DNA of 64,000 nt from Chloroflexota bacterium (GTDB lineage Bacteria > Chloroflexota > Anaerolineae > Aggregatilineales > Phototrophicaceae): NCBI GenBank assembly GCA_026709625.1, contig JAPOSR010000034.1:1-64000 (forward strand), written 5' to 3'. Under the pieces are notes generated by a model. That model was not told the origin of the DNA and ran no database searches. It was given only the letters and a program-made list of their open reading frames with translations. The position numbers were made by a program, and so were the translations under genes. Shown here piece after piece: positions 1 to 8,825 of the stretch. How positions within the stretch are numbered: position 1 is the stretch's first letter; each line of letters opens with the position of its first letter.

Positions 1-71
1 TCCCTCGTTCTGGGGGCAAGGGGCCGGGGGATGGGGAGCTTGGTTGCCATATCCACGCATTCACCAATCCC
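1..71. mobile_element. Partial copy of the two-hairpin intergenic element (copy 1)
   Basis: The first bases match the element found whole at 44959-45135 and again at 17690-17837: a TCCCTCGTTCTGGGGGCAAG core followed by a G-rich stretch. The right end, about 39-71, reads in reverse complement GGGATTGGTGAATGCGTGG, nearly the same as the left end of copy 2 (GGGAGTGGTGAATGCGTGG). The element therefore has terminal inverted repeats, and its outer edge lies at about base 71. The left part is cut off by the window start. Confidence 0.7.
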
Positions 72-85
72 TTGGGCGAGATTGT

Positions 86-114
86 TTGACAAAGCCAGAC
101 AGCTGTGTTCCAAT
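86..114 (+). promoter_or_regulatory. Candidate promoter of the sugar-uptake operon
   Basis: A perfect TTGACA (86-91) is followed after 17 bases by TCCAAT (109-114), a 4/6 match to the -10 consensus. It lies about 240 bases upstream of the binding-protein start. This leaves a long untranslated leader, which fits with regulation in the leader. The -10 box is weak, so this is a prediction only. Confidence 0.4.
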
Positions 115-241
115 CCAGACATGGACAATCAATCAAGGAAACGCTCTTTATTGAACTCGGCATGTTCCCTCAAGTTTGCGAACTGCCTACGGTTGCGCCG
201 TACGCGTTTCTCACCGTTGCCTGCGCGCCTTAGACGGTGGC

Positions 242-274
242 GCATAGGCATCATGCCGAAAGGACAGCCTATGC
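242..274 (+). promoter_or_regulatory. Nested inverted repeats in the leader of the sugar operon (operator or RNA hairpin)
   Basis: GCATAGGC (242-249) and GCCTATGC (267-274) form a perfect 8-bp inverted repeat around a 17-base loop. Nested at its left side is an 11-bp palindrome, GGCATCATGCC (247-257). It sits between the candidate promoter and the ribosome binding site at 342-347. It could be an operator for a sugar-responsive repressor or an RNA structure; no known riboswitch class was recognised. The rest of 115-356 shows no gene. Confidence 0.4.
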
Positions 275-356
275 CTTGATTCTCGCTGTAGACGCGCGGC
301 AAGCAAGGCCTTGCCCATATCTTCAAGTCGCACAATATGCTAAGGAGACTCTCCAA

Positions 357-1601
357 ATGAAACGCTATCTGCTCGCTGTACTGATGCTCTTGCTGCTGAT
401 GGCGGGCGGCGTGGCATCAGCCCAAGATGTCACGCTGGAATTCCAGCAATGGTGGGAGCCGGAATTGCCCGAAGGCGCATTCCGGGCTCTTTTGGACGAG
501 TTTGAAGCGGCCAACCCGGGCATCAAGGTCGAGACGATCAGCGGACCCTACCTGACCACAAAAGACCAGATTATCGCCAGCGCGGCCACTGGCACCATGG
601 CGGATGTCGTTGGTTTGGACGGCGCTTGGGTGAATGTCTTGTGGAAACAGGGCGCGCTCGCCAATCTGTCCGCCGTGATGATGGAAGCTGGCTATGATGA
701 CAGCGAATTGGCGGCGCAGATTCAGCTCGCCGGGGCGACTTACATGATCCCTATCGCCAACTTCATCTACCCAGTATTTGTCAATTTGGACATGCTGGCG
801 GCGGCTGGCATCGACCCGCCTTCGACCCGCGCTGAATTTGCCGCGGCGGCAGCAGCCCTCACCGACCCCGACAACAATGTGTATGGCTGGGCGCAGCCGC
901 TTTCGCTAGAGCAGCCCAATGGCGTCCAGAACGACACCATGTCTTGGCTCTGGGCCAGCGGCGGCAGCATGCTCGATGATATGGGGCAGCCCAATCTGGC
1001 TGGCAACGAAGCGCTGGCTGAGACGATGGCCTACATCAAGAGCCTGCATGACGCGGGGGTGGTCGCGCCTGGTTCCTTCTCCATGAAAGAGAACGAAAAG
1101 GTCGAAGAATTCGTCAACGGGCGCGTGGCCATGATCATCAACACGCTGGCGCATTTCACGCTGATCCGCGAGCGCAACCCCGACCTGAACTTCGACATCA
1201 GCGCGTTGCCGGCTGCCGAAGACTATGCCGGGCCGCGCGGGCTGCCCTATGCCTCTTGGGGCATCGGCATCGGCGCCAACACCGAGCACAAAGCCGAAGC
1301 CTGGAAGCTGATTGAATTCCTGGTAAGCGTCGATGGCAACGCCAAGCTGACCTCGATGGCCAACGCCTTCCCGGGCAATGTCAACGCGACGCCAGACTTC
1401 ATCACCACCGACCCGCTTTTCGAGACCGCCTTCGCCATCTTCCAGGCGGGTTATCTGGCGAATGAGTTCACCGGGCTGCCGGCCGCGGAAGAATTGATGC
1501 GCCAATTCGCCGAGCCCTTCCAATTTTATCTGGAAGGCGACATCGACCTGGACGAATTCCTGGAAATCGCGCAAGCCGAGTGGGAAGACACCTTTGCGTA
1601 A
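357..1601 (+). CDS. Sugar ABC transporter substrate-binding protein (family 1)
   Basis: Extracytoplasmic solute-binding protein of the maltose/oligosaccharide type, which would capture a sugar and deliver it to the two permeases that follow. The 414-residue product starts with a signal peptide (Lys-Arg, then a Leu-rich core, cleavage expected after ASA at about residue 22). The middle and C-terminal parts have the family features, including the GRVAMIINT segment and a PYASWGIGIG stretch. An in-frame start exists at 237, but ATG 357 has AAGGAG at 342-347 and begins the signal peptide. It heads an operon with the permeases, an aldolase and a kinase-like gene. Substrate not determinable; the neighbours suggest a ketose or a sugar converted to a ketose phosphate. 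Confidence 0.88.
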   Translation: MKRYLLAVLMLLLLMAGGVASAQDVTLEFQQWWEPELPEGAFRALLDEFEAANPGIKVETISGPYLTTKDQIIASAATGTMADVVGLDGAWVNVLWKQGALANLSAVMMEAGYDDSELAAQIQLAGATYMIPIANFIYPVFVNLDMLAAAGIDPPSTRAEFAAAAAALTDPDNNVYGWAQPLSLEQPNGVQNDTMSWLWASGGSMLDDMGQPNLAGNEALAETMAYIKSLHDAGVVAPGSFSMKENEKVEEFVNGRVAMIINTLAHFTLIRERNPDLNFDISALPAAEDYAGPRGLPYASWGIGIGANTEHKAEAWKLIEFLVSVDGNAKLTSMANAFPGNVNATPDFITTDPLFETAFAIFQAGYLANEFTGLPAAEELMRQFAEPFQFYLEGDIDLDEFLEIAQAEWEDTFA

Positions 1602-1688
1602 CCCCGACCGGAGCGCAACTCCCGCAAGTTGAGACGCTGGGGTGGATTCGCTAGGCCGAGTCTGCCCCCAGCCCAAGCGCCAGCCACT

Positions 1689-2621
1689 ATGCTACAGCCC
1701 GAACAGCCTGCGATTGCCGCGCCCGAAAACCTGCGCTGGGTTGAGGCAAAGCGCAAATTTCTGCCCTACGCCTACCTGTCGCCGACGCTGGCTTTGCTGG
1801 CGGCGCTGACCATCATCCCAATCGCGACAGTCTTCCTCTATTCCCTGGTCGACAATGTTATCGTCAATCCGAATCCGCCGGTTTTTGTTGGCTTGGACAA
1901 TTACGAAACAGTGCTGGGCGACCGCAAGTTCCGCGGCGCGCTGGGCAATACCCTCTACTTCGCGGTTGTCAGCGTGGCCGCGCACTTCGTCATCGGCTTG
2001 TCTTTCGCGCTGTTGTTGAATACGCGCTTGCTCGGCAGCAAGACCAAAGCGCTCTTCCGCGTCATATACATCCTGCCCTGGGTGTTCACGGCATCGATCA
2101 TCGCGATCTTGTGGCGGCTGCTGTTGAATCCGCATGGAGTCGTCAACTTTGTGCTTCTCGAGCTGGGCTTCGTCCAGGAGAAAATGGAGTGGCTTGCCGA
2201 TCGCGACCTGGCGCTTAACACCGTCACTTTCATCAATATCTGGGCGGGTTATCCTTTCTACATGGTCAGTTTCCTGGCTGGCTTGCAGGGCATTCCTGAC
2301 GACCTGTACGAAGCGGGACGAGTCGACGGCGGCAACAGCTGGCAGCTATTCCGATTCATCACCTTGCCGCAGCTGAAGCCGATCATCGTCAGCCTGGCGC
2401 TGCTGGATTTTATCTGGACGATACACCAATTCACCCTGATTTGGATGACCACTGGCGGCGGACCCATGCGCTCTACAGAGGTGCTAAGCACCTACACCTA
2501 CAAGGCGGCATTCAGCTCGCATGAGTATTCGATCGCCTCGACGCTGGCGATGATCATCTTGGCGATTTGCACGTTCGTCGGCATCTTGTATGTGCGCAAT
2601 CAGCGCATGACGGACGCATAA
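1689..2621 (+). CDS. Sugar ABC transporter permease, MalF-like
   Basis: Inner-membrane channel subunit of a carbohydrate importer. The roughly 310-residue protein has six predicted hydrophobic segments and near its C-terminal third the EAA loop (YEAGRVDGGNSWQLFRFITL), which contacts the ATPase. The ORF opens at TTG 1629, but the extra 20 residues are Pro/Ala-rich and unconserved in look, so ATG 1689 is preferred; neither start has a convincing ribosome binding site. It is followed after one base by the second permease. No ATP-binding gene lies in the operon, so an ATPase encoded elsewhere must energise it. Confidence 0.86.
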   Translation: MLQPEQPAIAAPENLRWVEAKRKFLPYAYLSPTLALLAALTIIPIATVFLYSLVDNVIVNPNPPVFVGLDNYETVLGDRKFRGALGNTLYFAVVSVAAHFVIGLSFALLLNTRLLGSKTKALFRVIYILPWVFTASIIAILWRLLLNPHGVVNFVLLELGFVQEKMEWLADRDLALNTVTFINIWAGYPFYMVSFLAGLQGIPDDLYEAGRVDGGNSWQLFRFITLPQLKPIIVSLALLDFIWTIHQFTLIWMTTGGGPMRSTEVLSTYTYKAAFSSHEYSIASTLAMIILAICTFVGILYVRNQRMTDA

Positions 2622-2622
2622 G

Positions 2623-3465
2623 ATGGTTGGCGGTCGCGCGCAGCTACGCGGGGCGAAGCTCTTGACCTGGGTCGCGCTGATCGCGGGGGCTTGTTTCGCT
2701 GGCTTGCCGGCGCTGTGGATGGTCGCTTCGGCATTCAAGTCCAACCTGGCAATTTTCGCTTATCCCCCAGCCCTGATCGACCACTCTTTCTCGTTCAATG
2801 CCTACCTGGCTGTGCTGGGCGATGCGAGGCAGCTGCGCTTTTTCTTCAACAGCTATCTGGTGGCTCTTTTGGTCACCATCTGCACTGTCGTGGCGAGCAT
2901 CCTGGCCGGCTACAGCTTCAGCCGCTACGACTTTCGTTTCAAGCGCTTTTTGACCTTGGTCATCATCGGCGTGCAGTCGGTGCCGCCTATCACGTTGATG
3001 ATCCCCTACTTTGGGCTGATTGTCTGGCTGGGCTTGTACAATTCGTATGCGGCGCTGGTGCTGACCTATATGGTCTTCACGCTGTCTTATGCCATCATCA
3101 TGATGACCGGCTATTTTAACACCCTGCCGCGCGACCTGGACGAGGCGGTGATGATCGACGGCGGCGGCAGCTTTGTCACGCTCTGGCGCATTCTGGTGCC
3201 AATATCCTTGCCGGGCATCGTCTCGGTGGGTGTGTATACATTTATGCTGGCTTGGAACGAATTCCTGTTTGCGCTGACCTTGACTCGCACCAACGATATG
3301 CGTACTGTGCCGATTGGCATACACTTGCTGATGGGGCAGCATTCTTTTGAATGGAATCAAATGATGGCGCTGAGCGTGCTGGGTTCGCTGCCCGTATTGA
3401 TCTTGTTCCTGCTCTTTCAGCGCTACTTCATCGCTGGCATGTCGGCTGGTTCCATCAAAGGCTGA
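2623..3465 (+). CDS. Sugar ABC transporter permease, MalG-like
   Basis: Second membrane subunit of the importer, 280 residues, with six hydrophobic segments and the MalG-type EAA loop (DEAVMIDGGGSFVTLWRILV) at about residues 170-190. The start ATG lies one base after the stop of the MalF-like gene, so the two are translationally coupled and probably made in equal amounts. The C-terminus ends soon after the last membrane segment, as is usual in this family. Substrate specificity would be set by the binding protein upstream. Confidence 0.87.
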   Translation: MVGGRAQLRGAKLLTWVALIAGACFAGLPALWMVASAFKSNLAIFAYPPALIDHSFSFNAYLAVLGDARQLRFFFNSYLVALLVTICTVVASILAGYSFSRYDFRFKRFLTLVIIGVQSVPPITLMIPYFGLIVWLGLYNSYAALVLTYMVFTLSYAIIMMTGYFNTLPRDLDEAVMIDGGGSFVTLWRILVPISLPGIVSVGVYTFMLAWNEFLFALTLTRTNDMRTVPIGIHLLMGQHSFEWNQMMALSVLGSLPVLILFLLFQRYFIAGMSAGSIKG

Positions 3466-3502
3466 GTCGCCATTTTGCCCACTGCTGGAGAAAAGCCCTG
3501 CC

Positions 3503-4363
3503 ATGCTACTCAATATGAAAGACCTGCTCACCGTCGCCCGCGCCCATGATTTCGCCGTGCCCGCCTTCAACATCAGCAGCAGCATGTTGCTAAAAGGCGC
3601 GATCGAAGCGGCTGAAGCGGCTGAAGCGCCCGTCATCGTCGCCATTCATCCTGATGAACTGGCTTTTGTTGGAACTGCCTTTGTCAAGATGGCGCTGGCA
3701 GAAGCGGCTGAGGCGAGCGTGCCCGTGGTGATTCATCTGGACCACGGCTCGTCAATGCAGCAAATCATGACCGCCATCCGCGCGGGCTTCACTTCGGTGA
3801 TGATAGACGCGTCGGAATTGCCGCTGGCGCAGAATATCGCCGCCTGCCGCGAAGTTACAAAGCTGGCGCATATTGTCAATGTCTCGGTCGAAGGCGAGCT
3901 GGGCACCATCGGCGAGCTGGATGAAGAAGCAGAAGCTGGCGCAGACGAAGTCATCTTTGTCAATCCCGACGAAGTCAAGCTATTTGTCGATGCCACCCAT
4001 GTCGACACGCTGGCGGTCGCCATCGGCACTTCACACGGCTTGTATCCCAAAGACATGAAGCCAGAGATCCGCCTGGACCTGCTGCGCGACATCCGCGCGA
4101 CGGTGGATACGCCGCTGGTCTTGCACGGCGGCTCGGGCAACCCAGACGCGGAGATCGCCCAGGCAGTTGCCTTGGGCATAAACAAGATCAATATCTCGGC
4201 GGACATGAAGAGCGCTTTTTATCGAAAGTGCCGCGAAGTCTTGGCCGACCCCATCCTGCGCGAGCCGAGCAGCATCTATCCAGCCTGCATTGATGCGATG
4301 AAAGCTGTCTGCCGCCAGAAGTTCGACCTCTTCAGCACAACTGGAAAAGCAGCCTTGTATTGA
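3503..4363 (+). CDS. Class II ketose-bisphosphate aldolase
   Basis: Zinc-dependent aldolase of the FbaA/GatY/KbaY family (286 residues), which splits fructose-1,6- or tagatose-1,6-bisphosphate into dihydroxyacetone phosphate and glyceraldehyde 3-phosphate. Visible family motifs are HLDHGS (about residues 80-85; catalytic Asp and a zinc His), EGELGTIGE (about 133-141), a His in SHGLY, HGGSG (about 210) and NISADM (about 233). Length fits the short GatY/KbaY group. It lies 37 bases after the permease and overlaps the following kinase-like gene by four bases (TTGA), so it is part of the sugar operon. Fructose versus tagatose specificity cannot be decided here. Confidence 0.88.
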   Translation: MLLNMKDLLTVARAHDFAVPAFNISSSMLLKGAIEAAEAAEAPVIVAIHPDELAFVGTAFVKMALAEAAEASVPVVIHLDHGSSMQQIMTAIRAGFTSVMIDASELPLAQNIAACREVTKLAHIVNVSVEGELGTIGELDEEAEAGADEVIFVNPDEVKLFVDATHVDTLAVAIGTSHGLYPKDMKPEIRLDLLRDIRATVDTPLVLHGGSGNPDAEIAQAVALGINKINISADMKSAFYRKCREVLADPILREPSSIYPACIDAMKAVCRQKFDLFSTTGKAALY

Positions 4364-5541
4364 GCCAGCGCATCGCTCTGGGTTTCGGCAATAATGTCGA
4401 TTATGAGATTGTCTGGCATGCCGAGACCCTCAACAAACTCGCCGCCGAGCATCTTCTTTGCGATGCCGGCTTGGGCTGCCGCCAGGTCATCCACAGCGAG
4501 CGTGAGTTGATCGCCTCGATTTTGGGCTTTGTCAAGGCGGGGCAAGGTGGCGAACGATTTGTCGCGGACAGCGATTTGATTGAATGGTTCGCCAGCCGCT
4601 TCCAAAAGCAAACCACATTGGGCGGCACACCCGTGCGCGCAGCCATCGCCATGGGCAAGCTCGGGCACACCGCCGCCCTGCATTTGGTGTCGATGAATGC
4701 CGATGTGCGTCGGCTGTTGCCGCCGGGCTGCCCCTGGGTTTGCAGCAATCCGCGCGACAGCCACTATCCGCATCTCATCGTGCAATACGATAGCGGCGCG
4801 TCTATCCGAGTCAATGGCGACCACATCGTCGCGCCAGCCGCCAACCGGCTGATTTATCACAGCAACGCCGACAATATCGCTATGCGCTTGAACAGGGATT
4901 TCGCGGACCTGCTGCCGAATGCGCGGGCTTTGCTGGTTTCTGGCTTTAATGCCATGCAAAGCGAAGCCTTGTTGATTGCGCGCCTGGAAACGCTGTCGGC
5001 TATGCTGGAAACGCTGCCTGCCGATGCCGTTGTCGTCTATGAAGATGGCGGCTACCATGTTGCCAGATTTCGCCGGCGGCTGCAGGCGGCGCTCGGCTCT
5101 AGGGTTGATGTCCACAGCATGAATGAAGATGAGCTGCAAGAGCAGATCGGCGCGCCGCTTGCGCTGGATGATGCGCGGGCGGTTTTGGCGGCGCTGGACT
5201 GGCTGCACAGGCGCACCTCCGCCAAGACCCTGGTCGTACATACAGGGCGATGGGCGCTGGCCTATGGTGGCGGCGCGCAACAGTACGCGGCGGCGTTGCG
5301 CGCTGGCGCAACTTTGGCGACAACGCGCTTTTGCTATGGCGATGGCTGGAAGCTGGCGAATTATCGCGCTGTGCAAGACCACCCGCCCAAGCCCGCCGAT
5401 GCTTGTTTTGCGGCGGCCGTCAACGCCAGTCGCTCAGATTCTTTTTGTGTGCCGGTGGCCTGGGACGAGCCGCGCAATACCACCAGCATTGGCTTGGGCG
5501 ATGCGTTTGTGGGCGGCTTTATGACAGAGCTGGCTGGGTAA
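4360..5541 (+). CDS. ADP-dependent phosphofructokinase/glucokinase family protein
   Basis: The 393-residue protein resembles the ADP-dependent sugar kinases (ribokinase fold) best known from Archaea. Supporting segments are GGTPVRAAIAM near residue 88 (substrate-side glycines), LVSGFNAMQ (about 192), VVYEDGGYHVARFR, LVVHTGRWAL (about 290) and a C-terminal TTSIGLGDAFVGGF, where the Asp of GLGD is the expected catalytic base. It starts at TTG 4360, overlapping the aldolase stop in TTGA. With the aldolase it would phosphorylate and then cleave a sugar brought in by the transporter. Which sugar phosphate it uses, and whether the donor is ADP, must be tested; another ribokinase-fold kinase is the alternative. 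Confidence 0.75.
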   Translation: MSQRIALGFGNNVDYEIVWHAETLNKLAAEHLLCDAGLGCRQVIHSERELIASILGFVKAGQGGERFVADSDLIEWFASRFQKQTTLGGTPVRAAIAMGKLGHTAALHLVSMNADVRRLLPPGCPWVCSNPRDSHYPHLIVQYDSGASIRVNGDHIVAPAANRLIYHSNADNIAMRLNRDFADLLPNARALLVSGFNAMQSEALLIARLETLSAMLETLPADAVVVYEDGGYHVARFRRRLQAALGSRVDVHSMNEDELQEQIGAPLALDDARAVLAALDWLHRRTSAKTLVVHTGRWALAYGGGAQQYAAALRAGATLATTRFCYGDGWKLANYRAVQDHPPKPADACFAAAVNASRSDSFCVPVAWDEPRNTTSIGLGDAFVGGFMTELAG

Positions 5542-5549
5542 TTGGCTGC

Positions 5550-7418
5550 TTAGAAATTCGCGCCCGGCACCCGCATATCACCGACGCGTCTTGTGATGCC
5601 TTGCGCATCCAGACGTTCCAGCACGGGAATGGCGTATTTCCGCGAGCTGCCGAATTGATCGCGCAGGGTTTTTGCATCGATTTCGCCATGCGCCTCGATA
5701 TGCGCGCGAATGCCTGCCATCAGCTTCGCATAATCTCCCGCGGCAAAGGCGATGCTGTCGCTGACCTGCACCAGACGCCGCAAATCCAGCAAGGCGCGCA
5801 CCACGTCTTCACCAGCCAGGTCGTTCATTTCGCTGATCGTCGGCGGCGAAAATGGCGCAGCCGCCAGCGCAGCCATCAAGCTGTCGATGCGCGCTTCTTG
5901 CTCGCTGCTGAAGCGGATGTCATGCGACTGGCTGCGGACAAAAACGCCATCGATCAGCAGACTGGCTTCGGCATCAATGACCGCATCCAGCAGATTCAGC
6001 TTGACGCGCAAACGACTGCCCAGCTCGGCGCGCGACATGCCCAGACGCAATGGGTTCGCGCTGTGAAAGCGCCCCAATTCGGCGTGAATCCCTTTGACCA
6101 GCTCTCGCCAGGAATCGCGGGACCAGATGCCCAGTCCAGGCAGATCATGCACCAGCTGCGCCGCCAGCGCTTCAGCCAGCGCCACATTCATTTCTTGGTT
6201 GTCAAGCTCTAGCTGCGCCGCCAGATCCGCGAACGTTTGCGGAGCGCGCGACCGGGCTGCCATCGCCAGCTGTTCGCCAGCCGAGCCATGCAATCGCGCT
6301 TCCAGCTCGGCGATAACCTGCGGCTGCATGCGTCTATAGCGCCGCCCTGGCTGCGAATTGACGATGACTCCGCCGCCCACAGTCTGCGCCGGCGATGGCA
6401 CGCGCAGGATAAAGCGGTCGCCGCGCGTCAGGGGTAGGGTTTCGCGCAGGCGGATCTGCAGCCAGCCGCTTTCGCCCGCGGCGAGTGAATCTGCATCCAG
6501 CAGCCGCAGCCGCGCCAGCGACTCTGCCGCTCCGCAGAAGAACTTGACTTCGGCATTGTGCGCCAGCGGGCGCTCGACATCGGCGAGCATGGTGAAATGC
6601 GCGTCTGCCAGCAGGGTGGGCTGCAATCGCCCGGGCCGCGCCAGCACATCGCCGCGTTTGATTTTGGCATTGCTGAGGCCGGCGATATTGACAGCCACGC
6701 GACTGCCTGGCAGCGCTGTTTGCACATCGCGTTGATAACTTTGCAAGCCGCGGACGCGCCCGCTGAGACCGCCTGGCTGCACGATCAGCGCATCCCCGAC
6801 TGAAAGCGAGCCGCCCGTCAATGTGCCGGTTACGACTGTGCCAAAGCCACTGACGACAAAGACCCGGTCGATCGGCAGACGCGGCTGCCCCCTGTCTCCG
6901 CGCTCTGGCATGCCGCCCAGCAGCCCGCTCAACTCGTCCAGCAGCTGCGCGATGCCAGCGCCTGTCTGTGCGCTGACCGGGACGATGGGCGCGTTTTCGA
7001 TGCCAGATTCCGCCAGCAGGTCTTCAATCTCCATCCGCACGAGCTCTAGCCATTCCGCGTCTTCGCTCAGGTCGACCTTGCTGATGACGACGATGAGGCG
7101 GCTGATCTCCAGCAGGCGCAGGATGGACAGGTGCTCGCGCGTCTGGGGCATGATGCCTTCGTCGGCGGCGATGACCAGCAGCGCAGCATCGATGCCGCCA
7201 ATGCCCGCCAGCATATTCCCGATGAAGTCGCGGTGCCCGGGCACATCGACGATGCCCAAGGTCTCGCCATTGGGAAGCTCGGCCCAGGCAAAACCGAGAT
7301 CAATCGTCAGCCCGCGGCGTTGCTCTTCGGCGAGGCGGTCGGGGTTGATGCCGCTCAGCGCCTCGACCAGGGTCGATTTGCCATGGTCGACATGTCCCGC
7401 TGTCCCGATGACGCGCAT
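5550..7418 (-). CDS. selB: Selenocysteine-specific translation elongation factor SelB
   Basis: Delivers selenocysteyl-tRNA(Sec) to UGA codons marked by a SECIS hairpin. The 622-residue protein has the GTPase motifs GHVDHGKST (about residues 8-16), DVPGHRDF (about 58-65) and SKVD, then beta-barrel domains, then a C-terminal part compatible with the tandem winged helices that bind SECIS RNA. The GLTIDLGFAW switch segment is typical of SelB rather than EF-Tu. It starts three bases after the stop of the coiled-coil gene, with AGGCGG as a possible ribosome binding site. selA, selD and the Sec tRNA were not found in the window. Its presence implies that the organism makes selenoproteins. Confidence 0.93.
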   Translation of the reverse strand: MRVIGTAGHVDHGKSTLVEALSGINPDRLAEEQRRGLTIDLGFAWAELPNGETLGIVDVPGHRDFIGNMLAGIGGIDAALLVIAADEGIMPQTREHLSILRLLEISRLIVVISKVDLSEDAEWLELVRMEIEDLLAESGIENAPIVPVSAQTGAGIAQLLDELSGLLGGMPERGDRGQPRLPIDRVFVVSGFGTVVTGTLTGGSLSVGDALIVQPGGLSGRVRGLQSYQRDVQTALPGSRVAVNIAGLSNAKIKRGDVLARPGRLQPTLLADAHFTMLADVERPLAHNAEVKFFCGAAESLARLRLLDADSLAAGESGWLQIRLRETLPLTRGDRFILRVPSPAQTVGGGVIVNSQPGRRYRRMQPQVIAELEARLHGSAGEQLAMAARSRAPQTFADLAAQLELDNQEMNVALAEALAAQLVHDLPGLGIWSRDSWRELVKGIHAELGRFHSANPLRLGMSRAELGSRLRVKLNLLDAVIDAEASLLIDGVFVRSQSHDIRFSSEQEARIDSLMAALAAAPFSPPTISEMNDLAGEDVVRALLDLRRLVQVSDSIAFAAGDYAKLMAGIRAHIEAHGEIDAKTLRDQFGSSRKYAIPVLERLDAQGITRRVGDMRVPGANF

Positions 7419-7421
7419 GAA

Positions 7422-8642
7422 CTATCCGCCTGGTTGGTTCAGGTTGGCGCGATGATTGTCGGCGTTGGCGCTCGCCTGGCGCGCATCATATTGCATCAAC
7501 ATGGCTTGGTAACGATCGCGGTAGAGCTCGGCGCGGGCGCGTTCCAACTGCCACAGCCGTTCGATATCGTTGCGCAGGCCGGGCAGAGACGCTTCCAGCC
7601 GGTCGATGCGCTTGATAAAAGTCGTGAATTCGCGGTCGTGGTTGCGCCAGACTTCATCGCTGGACAAAGTTAATTGCTTCCAGCGCTTCAAATCATCATC
7701 GCGCCAGTCATTCCATTCTTGCCGGAATCGTTCTTCGCTGAGTCGCTGCAGCTCTGTGCCTTCGCCAATGCGTCGTTCCAGCCGGTCGCCGATGCGGTTG
7801 AAGTCGTCGATGATGCGCTTCATTTCCCGATACGCGCCCGCCCACACTTCAAAGCGCTCGATATACCGCTGCAAGTCGTCATCCTGGCTGCCAAAGCGAT
7901 TCTGCAGATCAGCCACTTGCTGGTCGCGCTGCTGAGAAAGCAGCTGCTGCTGGTCGATAAACTGCTGGATTTGTTCGCGCCGTTCGCGTTCGCTGTTGCC
8001 GACATCTTGCAAGCGCCGTTCATTGCGCCGCGTCAAATCTTCGATCAAGCGCAGCTTCGGCGAGATGCCATCGACCGATTTTTTGAATTCCGGCAGGTCG
8101 GTTTCGATCTCTGCCAGCCGGCGCGCATCAGATCGGCGCTGCTCTTCCAGAAAAGCCAGGCGTCTGTCTGGTCCTTCGAGCTGCTTGGCCAGGTCTTCCA
8201 TTTCTTGGTTGAGGATGCGCATGGCATTTTGCAGGCGGTCGCCTTCGGATTGCAGGTCGCTGATATTGCCCATCTGCCGTTCAATGCGCTCGGCTTTGCT
8301 CGATAGTTCGCGGACCGCTCGCTGGAGGGTTTCCCGTTGCAGCTCCAGCCGTCGCTCTGTTTCGCGTTCGGCAGTGAGCCGGCGCGCTTCGGCTTGCGAA
8401 AGCATCTGTTCCATGTCGGCGCGCAGTTGTTCGATGATGTCATGCTCGCGCTGGGCTGGCATGGCTTCTTGGCGGATCTTTGCCTGGTCCGATTCAACCG
8501 AATTGACTCGCCGCTGCACCACGTCGACATCTTCAACCTGCTGCTCGAGGCGCTGCTCCAGGGCGTTGATGACTAATTTGTCGCGGCGGCGCTGTTCATC
8601 GAGCCACTCGATCATGCTGGCAAGCTGATTGATGTCCATCAT
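7422..8642 (-). CDS. Long coiled-coil protein of unknown function
   Basis: A 406-residue protein that is almost entirely charged helix, rich in Glu, Arg, Gln and Leu with heptad-like spacing; no catalytic motif, signal peptide or membrane segment is visible. Two consecutive ATGs open it, preceded by AGGAG. It ends three bases before selB, so the two are probably co-transcribed, and it diverges from ftsY. It resembles structural or tethering coiled-coil proteins in composition only, and such helices attract false matches. The C-terminus is Asn/Ala-rich and not helical. Function unknown; the link to selenocysteine translation rests on position alone. Confidence 0.8.
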   Translation of the reverse strand: MMDINQLASMIEWLDEQRRRDKLVINALEQRLEQQVEDVDVVQRRVNSVESDQAKIRQEAMPAQREHDIIEQLRADMEQMLSQAEARRLTAERETERRLELQRETLQRAVRELSSKAERIERQMGNISDLQSEGDRLQNAMRILNQEMEDLAKQLEGPDRRLAFLEEQRRSDARRLAEIETDLPEFKKSVDGISPKLRLIEDLTRRNERRLQDVGNSERERREQIQQFIDQQQLLSQQRDQQVADLQNRFGSQDDDLQRYIERFEVWAGAYREMKRIIDDFNRIGDRLERRIGEGTELQRLSEERFRQEWNDWRDDDLKRWKQLTLSSDEVWRNHDREFTTFIKRIDRLEASLPGLRNDIERLWQLERARAELYRDRYQAMLMQYDARQASANADNHRANLNQPGG

Positions 8643-8758
8643 CCCCGCTCCTGACAGCGCGCCCCCAGATTCTCGCGGACGACAAACTTATTGTAGCAGT
8701 TTGCCGCCGTCGCTTCAATTCGTCCGCCCTTGTGGGAGTGGCAAGTTTTTCGCGCGGA

Positions 8759-8787
8759 TTGCCGAGTCGGGGCGCGGGCGGTATACT
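8759..8787 (+). promoter_or_regulatory. Predicted promoter of the ftsY operon
   Basis: TTGCCG (8759-8764) and TATACT (8782-8787) are separated by 17 bases, a good sigma-70-type arrangement. It is followed by AGGAG at 8814-8818 and the TTG start of ftsY at 8826. It lies between divergent genes, as expected. Confidence 0.65.
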
Positions 8788-8825
8788 GTTGATCCATATA
8801 GTCACTGACAAACAGGAGCAGCCAC

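Noticed and set aside
31..279. Small frames inside the repeat elements (also 17323-17754 and 44908-45202) sharing peptides such as AISTHSP and FWGQGAG
   Set aside because: The shared peptides come from the repeated DNA itself; no ribosome binding site and inconsistent reading frames between copies.
115..341. Riboswitch in the sugar-operon leader
   Set aside because: The hairpins match no riboswitch consensus that I recognise, so only inverted repeats are reported.
5542..8825. tRNA-Sec, selA or a SECIS element near selB
   Set aside because: No cloverleaf with a TCA anticodon and long variable arm and no partner gene could be identified in the flanks.
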